This document shows, piece after piece, positions 25,201 to 35,616 of a DNA stretch of 64,000 bases. Position 1 is the first letter of the stretch; every line of letters begins with the position of its first letter. The notes beneath the pieces were generated by a model, which searched no databases, was not told the DNA's origin, and saw only the letters and a program-made list of their open reading frames with translations. The position numbers and the translations under genes are program-made. The DNA is from Paraspadella gotoi. Lineage: Eukaryota; Chaetognatha. The stretch is taken from assembly GCA_051294375.1 (NCBI GenBank), contig CM119271.1, positions 1,482,721 to 1,546,720 of the forward strand. The letters run 5' to 3'.

Positions 25201-26751
25201 CATCATCATTTTCGATAATTTTATTACTTTTTCTTAATTTTGACCAAGAAAACATAAATATTTTTGAAAGTTGTAGTTATATTTTATTTAACTTTTTATG
25301 CTCTATCAGAATCCATCAAAAAAAGTTAAGATTGATTAAAAAAATTTTATCATTATATAGTAATATTGTAATTTTAATAGCAACAATAAAAGCATTAAAT
25401 CGAACTTTTGTTAAAAAATTCTTTTTTACCTAAAAGTAGACTTCAAGACTAAAGTTTTGAACCCCGCCCTATTGAATTTAATTTCATAGTAGATTTCTAT
25501 TTATAATTATACAAATAATGTATATTAAAAAAAGCGTTGAATTTTTTAAATTCATGAAATTTTTTGGATAATTTTCAGAAACTACACTTATTAAAGTATA
25601 GGAAAATTCGAGAGGTAGAGCTTAATTCTCGAGTCGATCCAGCCTCTTTTACTTCCTCGAATATAATTCGCCCCTCCCAAAACTTCCTGGTTGCGCAAGA
25701 GGAACTTATTTTTACGCATTAGGTCAGATTTTGCCAATAAATGTTTAAAGATCGTCGCTCTTCGTGCTTTAGTCGAAAGTGAAGCATTCATCTTCGCTCA
25801 ACCGGAACGACGATGAACGGACTTTTCCCTGTCGAGTCAAGCGTAGCAAAAATATTAAAATCAAGTAGAATCAAAATTCGAATAGTAGATCACGAACAGG
25901 CTTGTACCTCTGAACTTTTTTAAATTTAAAAAAAATATATATATATTTTTCAATTTTTGCATACGGCCATATTTATACATTTATACACCATAGAAAATGT
26001 TAAATTTTTAACATTTTTTTTAATTTTTTTTTTTATTTTTTTTTAAAGCAGATTCGAATTCCTCACGAAAAGTTGATATACGGAAATATAACTCTTTTTA
26101 GAATATTATTTCATTAAGTGGGTCAAAATCCAAAAAAACTATTACTAACTAACCTATATTTAAATTTTAGTATAAAAAATATATTTTTTTTAAATTTTTG
26201 TCTAACTTAATAAAATAATTTTAAATTAAGACTTATATTTTCTTTCATCAACTTTTTTTTAGGAATTCGAATCTGCTTTCAAAACTAAAAAAAAATTATT
26301 TTAAAATTTTAACATTTTCTATGGTGAGTGCAACGTATAAATATGGGCGTATGCAAAAATTTAAAAAAATTTTAAAAAAATATATATAAATCAATGTTCG
26401 TTAGTCCAAGACTGTTCATGATTAACTATTCGAATTTTGATCTGCAACTTTCACTACACCCTACTGCAACTTTCACTACACCCTACTGTCGAGCCAATCT
26501 CCTTCTCCGTTTCAATCATAACCCGTTTTTTCTTTCGCGTCAGAAATCAATTCCTCGGAATTCCGGAGGACGACGAATGCGCCATCTGCCTGATGGAGTT
26601 GGACAAACGGCCGACGCTCCATCTGCCAGACTGCAACCACGCCTTTCACCAGTTGTGCATTCGCAAGTGGGTCAACGAAAAGTCGACCTGTCCTCTCTGC
26701 CAGAGACACGTGGTGCTGGACGAAGATTTTCCTGCTCTTGGGGTCAATTGA
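12854..26751 (+). CDS. TTC3: TTC3/DZIP3-type TPR and RING-H2 E3 ubiquitin ligase (10 exons, 2269 aa)
   Basis: Exons 12854-12943, 13086-13171, 13651-13836, 13945-14119, 14364-14591, 14777-14898, 14964-15157, 15279-16311, 16507-20994 and 26544-26751; every phase closes. Acidic N-terminus, helical region, TPRs (KELHAKGNSQF...YTEALKK...FGNRSQCNLEMRRFHEA) and a basic/acidic linker come first. A second helical block ends GVKITGGVSYWPGTE. A Cys/His-rich domain (CVYEDC...CRDNCHCDFHRSCW, about 706-765) matches TTC3. A long low-complexity middle, coiled coil (about 1686-1900) and an LHPGVDEGLMKYHIAEVR motif follow. The C-terminal RING-H2 (CAIC...CNHAFHQLCIRKW...CPLC, about 2213-2253) ends RHVVLDEDFPALG, like TTC3/DZIP3. 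Without the last splice the frame would stop at TGA 20996. Known TTC3 ubiquitinates phospho-Akt in mammals; the substrate here is unknown. Confidence 0.9.
21326..21361 (-). ncRNA. Hammerhead-ribozyme-like core (minus strand)
   Basis: Minus strand: CTGATGA, stem II GACTC/GAGTC with loop GTAACAA, then GAAACATGTA. Core and stem II are intact and the cleavage base is A, still allowed by the UH rule. It mirrors the core at 22287. Confidence 0.65.
21390..22128 (+). mobile_element. Miniature LTR (TRIM-like) element, family 1
   Basis: Direct repeats 21390-21645 and 21872-22128 look identical except for one extra C. Each begins TGTGGCAG and ends TTGCCATA. Flanking ATAC occurs at 21386-21389 and 22129-22132, a 4-bp target duplication. 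The internal 226 bp starts AG then TGGTGAGCCCGACT...CGAACACGCAACC, resembling the antisense 3' half of tRNA-Trp, as a primer-binding site would. A G-rich GGTGGGGGATCC precedes the right repeat. Each repeat also holds A-box (TGGCTGAGCAGG) and B-box (GGTTCAATCCC) motifs, so a dimeric SINE is the alternative. No protein is encoded. Confidence 0.72.
22150..22222. repeat. (GA)n microsatellite
   Basis: Near-pure GA tract ending in a short GT run, just after the right end of the miniature LTR element. Confidence 0.9.
22287..22320 (+). ncRNA. Hammerhead-like core, partly decayed
   Basis: CTGATGA, stem II GACTC/GAGTT with the same GTAACAA loop as 21326, GAAA, then CAAGTG in place of CATGTC. It is inverted relative to the 21326 core, with the miniature LTR element between them. 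Confidence 0.55.
24085..24905. other. GC-rich island of unknown nature within TTC3 intron 9
   Basis: About 800 bp, GC-rich at first, sharply bounded by AT-rich DNA on both sides. It has repeated GAGG/CGCCG-type sequence and a CACAAGTCT motif, and no long frame with plausible codon use. It may be an inserted element or a CpG-rich regulatory segment. Confidence 0.4.
25925..26395. mobile_element. Foldback (inverted-repeat) element
   Basis: TTTTTGCATACGGCCATA, CCATAGAAAATGTTAAA and AGCAGATTCGAATTCCT on the left return inverted on the right (26262-26395). A related foldback lies at 44740-45115. It sits about 150 bp before the RING exon of TTC3. Confidence 0.7.
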
Positions 26752-27283
26752 AGGGGGCGAAAGGGTTCCTCGTATCCGGGGTAAGAAAGACCGGTTTTAG
26801 GTCCCCCGACTTGAAAAAGAAAGAGAAAAAGAAAATTGGATAAATTTGATAATCAAAATTGTTAATCGCTCTTCAGAAATCCAATGGATTGAGGGGAGGG
26901 AGGGTGACCAATTATTTCGATGTATCAAATCAATTTAACTCTTATTAGCACCATATTACTATTTAAAAAAAAAAAAGACTCAGAATTTTGAATAACCAAA
27001 TTGGTATTGAGTTTAATTAATCACAAAATCCTGGTATTAAAAAGATTAAAAAAAAAAAAAAAAACAACTGAAGAACTTCGGCCTTTTTTGTTGCACTTGC
27101 TTATTAATGTTAAACTGTTATAACTGTTTCCTTTATTACTTTTCAGAGCGCTTGTTACTAGTTAAGTTAGATTTTTTCGTAGTCGTCTCGAAAGAAAAAA
27201 AAATAAAAGGAAAAAAAAAAAAGAAAAAAACACCTGGTGTTCAGGTAAACTAGTTTAAAAACGCGCACAACAAATTAAAAATA
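26752..27283. other. Spacer between TTC3 and ATP7
   Basis: 532 bp of AT-rich DNA with poly(A) runs; presumably holds the TTC3 3' UTR and ATP7 promoter. No TATA box or other clear element was recognised. Confidence 0.5.
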
Positions 27284-30200
27284 ATGGAAAAAATGCTGAA
27301 CCGGACAGATTTGCGCTTTTGCACGATATCCGTGGAAGGCATGACGTGCCAGTCGTGCGTGCGCAACATCCAAGACTTTGTTGGTGACGCCGCGGCACAC
27401 CCGGGAGTTTGCTCTATCAAAGTGTCACTGCAGGAAAAAATCGCGCGTATCTTCTACAACTCGACGGCGACGAACGCGTCGAGCCTTGCCGCCATCATCG
27501 ACGACATGGGGTTCCAGGCCGCGGTCCGCCTATCCGTCGAAGCGGGCACCATTGCCGAGGACCGCGTCTCCATCAAGGGCATGACTTGCAAATCTTGCGT
27601 CAGAAACATCACCGACATCGTCGAGGACAGCGTCATCGGACTCGCCGCCATAGACGTCTCTTTGGAGGACGAGGACGCGTTGGTGTGGTTCGATCCGACG
27701 CTGGCGAATTTGCTGAAGATCGTGGAGGTCATCGAAGACGCCGGGTTCGAGGCGAAGGCGACGGAGGTACTTGAGACGACGCAACAGGCCAAGGAGGTCG
27801 TCCTAGTTTTACGCATTGGCGGAATGACTTGCCAATCCTGTGTGCGCAACATTGAGCAAAACTTGTCCTCCAAAGACGGCGTTCTCTCCGCCAAAGTTTC
27901 GCTGGACGAAGCTCGCGGAGTCTTTCGCGTCGACCCCAAGCGTCTCGGAGCAGAGGACGTTCGCGAGGCTGTCGACGACATGGGTTTCGAAGCCTCTCTA
28001 GAGTCGGTCGACGGCGAACCTTTTAAAAAGGCGCTACTCACCCCTGTGCCCGCCGCCCCATCCGCCCTTGCCTCCACTACACCAGTCGGCGGTCCCACCG
28101 CCTCCTACGGGGGCATCTCCCCTTCCTCCCATAAAATAGTTGATGATTCAAAAAAACTCGCGCCTCCCATTTTAAAGAAATTACCCCAGTTGACATCGCG
28201 GGGTCGAGTGTCGGAATCCTCCCCGCTGCTTGACGTTACCGGATCATCGGGCGCCTCGGAATCCTCTAAGACGCGACGGCCGGCCGACGGAGGCGGAGAC
28301 GGCGACGTTGGGGCCGGCGGCGGTGGCGGCGACGTCGGTGTTAAGCCTGTCCAACTTTCCGTCGGAGGGATGACCTGTCAATCTTGCGTTAAGACAATTA
28401 AGGATCGACTCTCGGAGATCCCTGCCGTGCTGGACGTAGTGGTCGATCTTAAGGTGAACTGATATATCAATATTACATAATACATATAGATTATAAACTA
28501 TTTAGGACTAATGAATTTACAATTTGTGGTTAATATATTTACCCAAGGTCGGCGAAGCGACGGTGACGTTCGACCACTCCCGCCGCATCGACCCAGAAAT
28601 TCTCGTCAAATCCGTGGAGGAGCTCGGTTTCACGGCCTCTCGCAAGGACGCGGACGTGCCCATCTTCAGCGCCAAGAAGGTCGACAAGTCGGCCACTGAT
28701 CCCAATCTCGGCGCCGCTGCTGCTGCAGCCGCCTCCAAACGCCGCCCCCAGGGCACCGTCTCCAACGGGCATCTGTTTCTCTCTGACGATAACGTGAGGA
28801 TCGTTGATGCCGGGCGTCGCTCTCCGGCGCTCTCCGATGACGAAGAGGATTCGTCGGAAAAGTGCGTCATCGCCGTCCGCGGAATGACCTGCGCCTCTTG
28901 CGTCGCCACCATTGAGAGGAATTTGGCCAAAGTCGAGGGCGTCAAGAAGGTGAGCGAGATTGGTGGCACCGAGTTCATAAGAGGATGGTCATTAAATCAT
29001 TATGTGATCACAATTAAATATTATTAAAAAGTTGTAAAAAAAATTAAGGCAATAAGGCTATCAAATAAAAATTTTACGTTACTTAACCAAAATACGAAAA
29101 TATGCAAATGCGTTTAAGGGACCGGTCAAATTGAGACTATTTAACGAAATTTATTGTGGTTGTTTTTGTTGTTTTTTTTTTTTTTACTTATTATCCCCGT
29201 TTCCTTTCAAGATTCTCGTGGCGCTGATGGCTCAAAAGGCGGAAGTGGTCTACGATCCCGCCTACATCTTTCCCTCCCAAATCGCCTCCCGCATAGTCGA
29301 CCTCGGGTTCCAGGCCGACGTAATGGAAGATGTCCGGAGCAGCGTCGACGTGGTGCGGCTCCGCATCGGCGGGATGACCTGCAGCTCCTGCGTGAGCAAG
29401 ATCGAGACGGGACTCGGTCAGGTCAAGGGCGTCAACGAATGCGAGGTGGCGTTGATCCCTGGACGGGCGACGGTGTCGTACGACGCCGAGACGACGGGGC
29501 CGAGAGACGTCATAGCGAGAATCGAGGAGTTGGGGTTCAAGGTAAGAAAAGACGATTTTTTTTTTATTAATGAGGATTTTTAATAAAAAATTTATGATTT
29601 ATTAATCGAACCAGGCGGACCTGATTCAACCCGACGAAAAACGCGGTTCGGGCTTGGATCACAAAGAGGACATCCGCAAATGGTTCCGATCTTTTCTCGT
29701 CTCTCTCCTCTTCGGCGTCCCCGCGATGATCATCATGATCTACTTCATGGCCACCATGGATCCCAAGAACCCCATGCCCCTTCTCACCAAGGGACTTTCG
29801 CTGGAGAACCTCATCATGTTTCTCTTGGCGACGCCGGTTCAGTTTTTCGGCGGACGGTATTTTTACGTCCAGGTATGAAGGAAACGAGTGAGGTGGAGAA
29901 GCACTGCTTTTTCGAGCGAAGGGGGTAGCACTGCTTGTTCCGAGCGAGGGGGGAAGCACTGCATGTTCCGAGCGAGGGGGGAAGCACTGCTTGTTTCGAG
30001 CGAGGGGGAAGCACTGCTTGTTCCGAGCAAGGGGGAAGCACTGCTTGTTCCGAGCAAGGGGGAAGCACTGCTTGTTCCGAGCGAGGGGGAAGCACTGCTT
30101 TCGTCCGAGTGGAGGCGGGGAACCATGCTTTTGTTCCGAGTGAGGGGGAAGCACTGCTTGTTCCGCTTGTTTTATTGATCCATCTTCTAACCCAAGGCCT

Positions 30201-31350
30201 GGGCGGCCCTGAAACACCGTTCCACCAATATGGACGTCCTCATCGTTCTGGCCACGACCGTTTCCTACGTCTACTCCGTGGTGGTCGTCGCCGCCGCGAT
30301 GGCGATCAACCTCGACTTTTCGCCCAAGACTTTTTTCGACACTCCGCCGATGCTGCTCACCTTCATCTCGCTCGGCCGCTGGCTCGAGCACATCGCCAAA
30401 GGCAAGACCTCCGAGGCACTGGCTAAACTTCTTTCTTTACAAGCGACCGAGGCGCTGCTGCTGGAGACCAACAAAGCTGGCGAAGTTGTGGGCGAGCGTC
30501 ACATCTCCGTCGATCTGCTTCATCGCGGGGACCGACTCAAGGTCGTGCCCGGCGCCAAGATCCCCGTCGACGGCCGCGTGATCGAAGGCGTCTCCACCTG
30601 CGACGAGTCCCTCATCACGGGCGAGTCCATGCCCGTCTCCAAAAAGCCCGAGTCGCCCGTCATCGGCGGCTCCATCAATCAGAACGGGACGCTTATCATG
30701 GAGGCGACCCACGTCGGCGCCGACACGACTCTCAATCAGATCGTCAAGTTGGTCGAAGAGGCGCAGACGTCCAAGGCGCCGATTCAGGTGGAAATATGGA
30801 ATGTGGAAGTTATCAAGTGTGAAAGTTCGCCTATTTTTGTTGAGAACGTTTGGAAACAGTTGAAAGGCTCATCTGCTAAAATTTTGTATTATCAGTCCCT
30901 TTCAGATTAAAATTTTTAAAGAAAATTGAGTGATTTGTTAAATTCACTACTAATCCACAGGCAAGCACAAATTAATTAAAATACGAACCAAGTTACAAAT
31001 GAGTTAAGTTGTCAAAAACTGGAAGTCCAACAATCTGTCCTTTCTCTCAAAAACCAGGCGTTTGCCGACCGCATTTCCGGGATCTTCGTACCCCTCATCG
31101 TCGTCGTCTCTGTCCTGACCCTCCTCGGCTGGGTCGTGGTTGGCTACGCCGACGTCGACCTCATCGATCCCGACTTTCACTCTTCGCGAAAGAATCACGA
31201 GATGAACAATCACGAGATCATCTTCCAACACGCCTTCCAGTTCGCCATCACCGTTCTCGCCATCGCCTGTCCCTGTTCGCTCGGCCTGGCCACGCCCACT
31301 GCCGTCATGGTCGGTACCGGCGTCGGCGCCGTCAACGGGATATTGATCAA

Positions 31351-31402
<52 letters not shown>

Positions 31403-34400
31403 AAGCAGTTGAAATTACATGGATGGCTTTTCAATATTAAGTCAATATTTCTTCGATCATTTCCCCTTCTCCTCCTCAGGGCGGCGAACCCCTCGAGATG
31501 GCTCACAAGATCAAGTCGGTCGTGTTCGACAAGACGGGCACCATCACGGAAGGCGTCCCGCGCGTCAGCAAAGTCGCCATCCTGCTTCGCGATAAGATCC
31601 TTTCGACGGCTCGACTGCTGGCCATCGCTGGCACGGCCGAGTCATCCTCGGAACACCCCATCGCTTTCGCCATCACGACTTACGTCAAGGAGACCCTTAA
31701 CGTCCAGTCGCTGGGCAAATGCTCCAACTTCCTAGCGGTGCCCGGATGCGGGCTCAAGTGTCAGGTTGGTGGAGGGGAAGTTGGTTCCTTTATTAATTTA
31801 TATTTATTTATTATTTATTAATTGCCCCACCCTTCTCCGCCGCTATCAGGTCTCCTCCATTTCCCCCCTTCTCAATGGATTCAACTCCAACGCGGCCGAC
31901 TCGGAACTCATCGTCAACTTCTCCCATCTCCGCAACGCCGGCGCCTCCAACGCCGCCTTCGAAGATTCCACCGAGGGCGTCAACGACGCCGCCCTTCTCT
32001 CCTTCCGAGACGCCGCCCACGTGGACTCCCTCGTCGAGGCCTCCTCCTCTTCCTCCGCCACTTGCAGCTACGACGTCCTCGTCGGCAATCGGGAGTGGAT
32101 GACCCGCAACGGTCTCACCGTCGAAGAGGAAGTGAGTCGCCTCATGCGCGAACACGAAGACCGCGGCCACACCGCCGTCCTCTGCGCCATCGATGGCCGC
32201 ATCGCCGCCATGTTCGCCGTGGCCGACAGAGTCAAACCCGAGGCCCGCCTCGCTGTTTTCACGCTCACCCGCATGGGCTTGAACGTGATGCTGTTGACGG
32301 GCGACAATCAGCGGACGGCCAAAGCCATCGCCGCCGAGGCCGGCATCGGCAAAGTCTACGCCGAAGTCCTGCCCTCCCACAAGGTGGCCAAGGTGCGCCA
32401 GCTGCAGGGCATCTACGGTCACGTGGCCATGGTCGGAGACGGCGTCAACGACTCGCCGGCGTTGGCTCAGGCCGACGTCGGCATCGCCATCGGGACCGGG
32501 ACCGACGTGGCTGTCGAAGCTGCCGACGTCGTGTTGATCCGGGGAGATTTGTTGGACGTAGTGGCTGCCATCGATTTGAGTCGGAAGACGGTGGGTGGGA
32601 AATAGCGGGGAGGGGAGGATGTGGTCGTTGAGACAGTTCTTTTGAAGATGTGACGAAAGCGGTATGATATTAGCGACTCCCTGTTGGAAATTTTTATTTA
32701 CCTAATTCAAATTCTATGTAGAATTAATTCAAAAAATTAAGTAACGTTAAAAAAAATCACTTATAAATTGTTAAAACTAATATGAAAATTATTACAAGCT
32801 TTCTTGATCATGACTTTGGACCGGCTATGGTGGGTTAGGGCCTTTAATCCCTTTTACAAGATACTGTCATAGCAAGATCCTGAAAACTTGTAATTAAGCT
32901 AAATCATTGCTCAATGCTTATCAATGAGATTTTACTTTCTTTAACATTTCCAGGTTCGACGCATTCGCGTCAACTTCTTCTTCGCCTCCGTCTACAATTT
33001 AGTGGGCATCCCAATCGCCGCCGGAGTATTCAAGCCACTCGGCGTCGTCCTCGTCCCGTGGATGGCGTCGGCGGCGATGGCCCTCAGTTCCGTCAGCGTC
33101 GTCTGTTCTTCGTTGTTGCTCAAGTCGTTCCGCAAGAGGTCGCGGAAGAAGCTCATGACGCCCGAGTACTTGGAGATGCTCCGGGTGCAGCAAGACGGGT
33201 TGGACCGGGTCTCGGTCCACCGGGGCATCGAAGAGGGTCTGGCCGACGACAGGGGCCGAAGGTCGTTGCTCAGCTCTCTCAAAGGTGAGAAGGCAAGCGT
33301 GGAAGGTTTGTAGGATTCAACAAGCAACCTGTCATTAGTTGATTTTGTTATTAAATAGGAAGTAGTAATTTAAAGAAACCCTTGTAGATTTTTATGACGC
33401 GGATCGCACGGTGTTACGCAAAGATGCTTTATGCAGTGAAAATTGTCATAATTGCCGCTTCCCCCCTTTTCGTATTATTTCGGAAATAAACTCACCCGGA
33501 ACATATATTTTAATTTATCCACTTTTCCTTGTTATTTAAATAACCAAAAAAAAAAAAAACCAAAGAAAAACTGGGTTTGACGCCACCAAAGTCTCTCCCC
33601 TCCCAAACTTTGATCGAGTACGACGAATCCGTTCGAAGTCGTCTGCTTCGATCGACTTCTTCGTTCAGCGTCACTTACGTGCAACCGAGAAATTTGACGA
33701 GCATCGACGACTTTTGGTACAAGGAAAAAACCTTCGCACGCGTAACACGCAGAAACCTTTGCACGCGTACACGCAGAAGTTTTATTTTTAATTGGCCATA
33801 CTAGATATATAGCGGATGTTGCTGCTTGTAGTCGTTGCTCTACTTTTTTTTGTTATATGCACTTACTAACGGTATAATTAAACTCGGGTTTCTTATTATT
33901 TTTGTATATTATATAGACAAGTGAGGCAAACTTTTGTAAACAATATTTTTTTCAAATTTATTCGTCAAATAAAATATTAAATAAAACGAGAGCAGTACGC
34001 TTGCTTGTTGAACTTTCGTGGTTTTTTATTTCTTCAAATGGTGAAAGGTTATAAATACATTTTCACGTTAGCATCGGAATACAGAGATACGTAGCGCGTT
34101 AGATTTTGCTTTTTGCACAATTATCTTCAAAATGATAAACCTTTTCCATTTTACTTTTAGTTTACCAGTGAAATAGCGAATGTTATTCTAGACGTAGAGT
34201 AGCTAATATAATACTTATTTTTACCAACGTCAATCCCCGAATTGAGAGAGGTCTGGTCTTGTAACCAGCCAAAAGTCAGGAGCGAAGGCCAGAGAGCTTT
34301 TTTGCTGCGAAGCTTTTTTATTATGGAACCCATTGAAGAGACAGTAATTATTGTTATGAATTAGTGACAGTACCGTTCAATATAAGCAGTCCCTGAGCTT

Positions 34401-35138
34401 CGGACCAGACTGTAACACCGTGTTACAGGCGGGTTAAGCGCCCCGTCCCTCTTAACTGCAAGGCGACCACCGGACCTTTGGGTTTGGAGGCGAATGACTT
34501 GCCTCCTGCACCAATGGCCGCTGATGAACGGTTGGTGGATTTTAGTCCATCATACCATTTACGTTTAAATGACGTGGAGACCCTGTTTGCGCAAGTGTAA
34601 TTCGTTTCATAATTATGTCGTCTTGTGATCACTACGGGATGCGATCACGTGAAAAGGTTAATTCGCAACACATTAAAATTTCTATTCCTTGTTAAAAAAA
34701 AATATATTAGCCTACCGAATAGTCAGATCTTTGTATTTTATTGCTAATGAGTAGTATTATAATAGTATTATCAGATTTAAGATTTCAGCTTACGAGGTAA
34801 AAATCCTTTATCCAATTAAAACAGTTCAAGAAATATACGGATTAATAATAAAAAATAATCAATCGCTGGCTAAACTAAAAGTAGAATATATTAAATATAT
34901 CAAAATTTTAAAAAAACCCTACATGGGGAAAACTTTTTGCACAAATAATCTCTCCAACAGAAGGCAGAAAAGAAATCATCAACTAACTTATTTTTTCTCA
35001 GGGTCCATTCTCGACAAGGTCCTGCAAGTTTCTACGCAATCCGACCTGGACAATCCCGCTCGTACTTCCCTCTTGACAGCTGTGCCGCCTGTCGAAATCG
35101 ACGTCGATACTGACTTTCCCGAATCGACCAAGTTGTAA
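27284..35138 (+). CDS. ATP7: ATP7-type copper-transporting P1B-ATPase (10 exons, 1512 aa)
   Basis: Exons 27284-28453, 28548-28949, 29212-29541, 29615-29872, 30197-30787, 31058-31351, 31480-31764, 31850-32590, 32954-33284 and 35002-35138; introns 1-8 are phase 0 and the ninth phase 1. Six heavy-metal domains carry GMTCxxC (near residues 19, 98, 179, 361, 501 and 577), the animal ATP7A/B number. Catalytic motifs are intact: TGE (about 860), CPC in [12 protein letters not shown] (about 988), DKTGT (Asp about 1032), SEHP, TGDN and [20 protein letters not shown]. The C-terminal exon reads ILDKVLQVS and contains the dileucine TSLL, like the ATP7A tail used for retrieval from the plasma membrane. 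Known role: ATP-driven copper transport into the Golgi lumen and copper efflux. It separates neither A from B type, as expected for an invertebrate single gene. Confidence 0.95.
29890..30175 (+). repeat. Minisatellite, about 27-bp unit, in ATP7 intron 4
   Basis: Nine to ten copies of GGGGGAAGCACTGCTTGTTC followed by CGAGCGA or CGAGCAA. It fills nearly the whole 324-bp intron. Confidence 0.9.
31352..31399. repeat. (GA)n microsatellite starting at the splice donor of ATP7 exon 6
   Basis: The donor GTGAGA runs directly into about 22 GA units. Confidence 0.92.
32805..32900 (-). repeat. SINE 3' domain copy
   Basis: Minus strand carries TATCTTGTAAAAGGGATTAA, then AGGCCCTAACCCACCATAGC and TCCAAAGTCATG; same family as 535-605 and 62480-62610. 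Lies in ATP7 intron 8. Confidence 0.6.
33285..33490 (+). other. Possible alternative 3' end of ATP7
   Basis: If the donor at 33285 is not used, the frame continues nine codons (GEKASVEGL) to TAG at 33311-33313, and AATAAA follows at 33485-33490. Such a product would lack the dileucine-bearing tail. This is inferred from signals only. Confidence 0.4.
34328..34558 (-). repeat. tRNA-derived SINE
   Basis: Inverted near full-length match to 7270-7502, including the head (ACCAATGGCCGCTGATGAAC on the plus strand) and the TTGAAGAGACAGTAATTATT tail end. The B-box region has decayed. Lies in the last ATP7 intron, whose remainder (33491-34327, 34559-35001) shows nothing firm apart from a 23-bp tandem duplication near 33735-33780. 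Confidence 0.72.
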
Positions 35139-35321
35139 ACTGGAAAATAATGAAATCAAACTTGAAAAGAAATCTAGTCATCCCCTTCGCTTATTCGCTT
35201 GTTTAAAACTGAAATGATTCCTTTTCATTTACCGGCTTTAATTGTAAAACTGTGCAAAAAGTAACGCGCTCACCGAATCGTTTTAGGACGTGGTTTTATT
35301 TTTTTATTTTTTTTTTTAATT

Positions 35322-35327
35322 AATAAA
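35322..35327 (+). terminator. Polyadenylation signal AATAAA for ATP7
   Basis: Hexamer 184 bases after the ATP7 stop, in an AT-rich spacer before the ABCA start. Confidence 0.5.
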
Positions 35328-35616
35328 TATTTTTTTAAAAAAATTGTTTTTAAACAAGCAGCAAAAATTGAGTCCTTACGGCTCGATGTGATCTACGAAT
35401 TGTGATCTTTGTTATTTTTTCTTCTCTCTGGTATCAATAGTTTATTTTTGATACAGGTAGCATTTTGTTTGTCATCAAGGATTGCCTTATTTAATATTTT
35501 AAACCAAGCCGAGTGGACGCTTAGAACTTTTTGTACTTCGTCTCGAACTGAGTAGCTTGTAGCTCCATTTTTTGCGTCTCCTTAGCGTAAATGAATAAAC
35601 AATAAAAACCTAAACT

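Noticed and set aside
2279-26751. A single TTC3 gene covering both TPR genes
   Set aside because: The first gene reaches a TAG at 11225 and the second has its own ATG and repeats the same domain block.
31811-32422. 203-codon antisense frame in ATP7 exon 8
   Set aside because: Shadow of a GC-rich coding exon; the + strand carries the ATPase motifs.
33541-33804. Extra ATP7 coding exon
   Set aside because: No good acceptor and no match to ATP7 tails; the exon at 35002 fits in phase and sequence.
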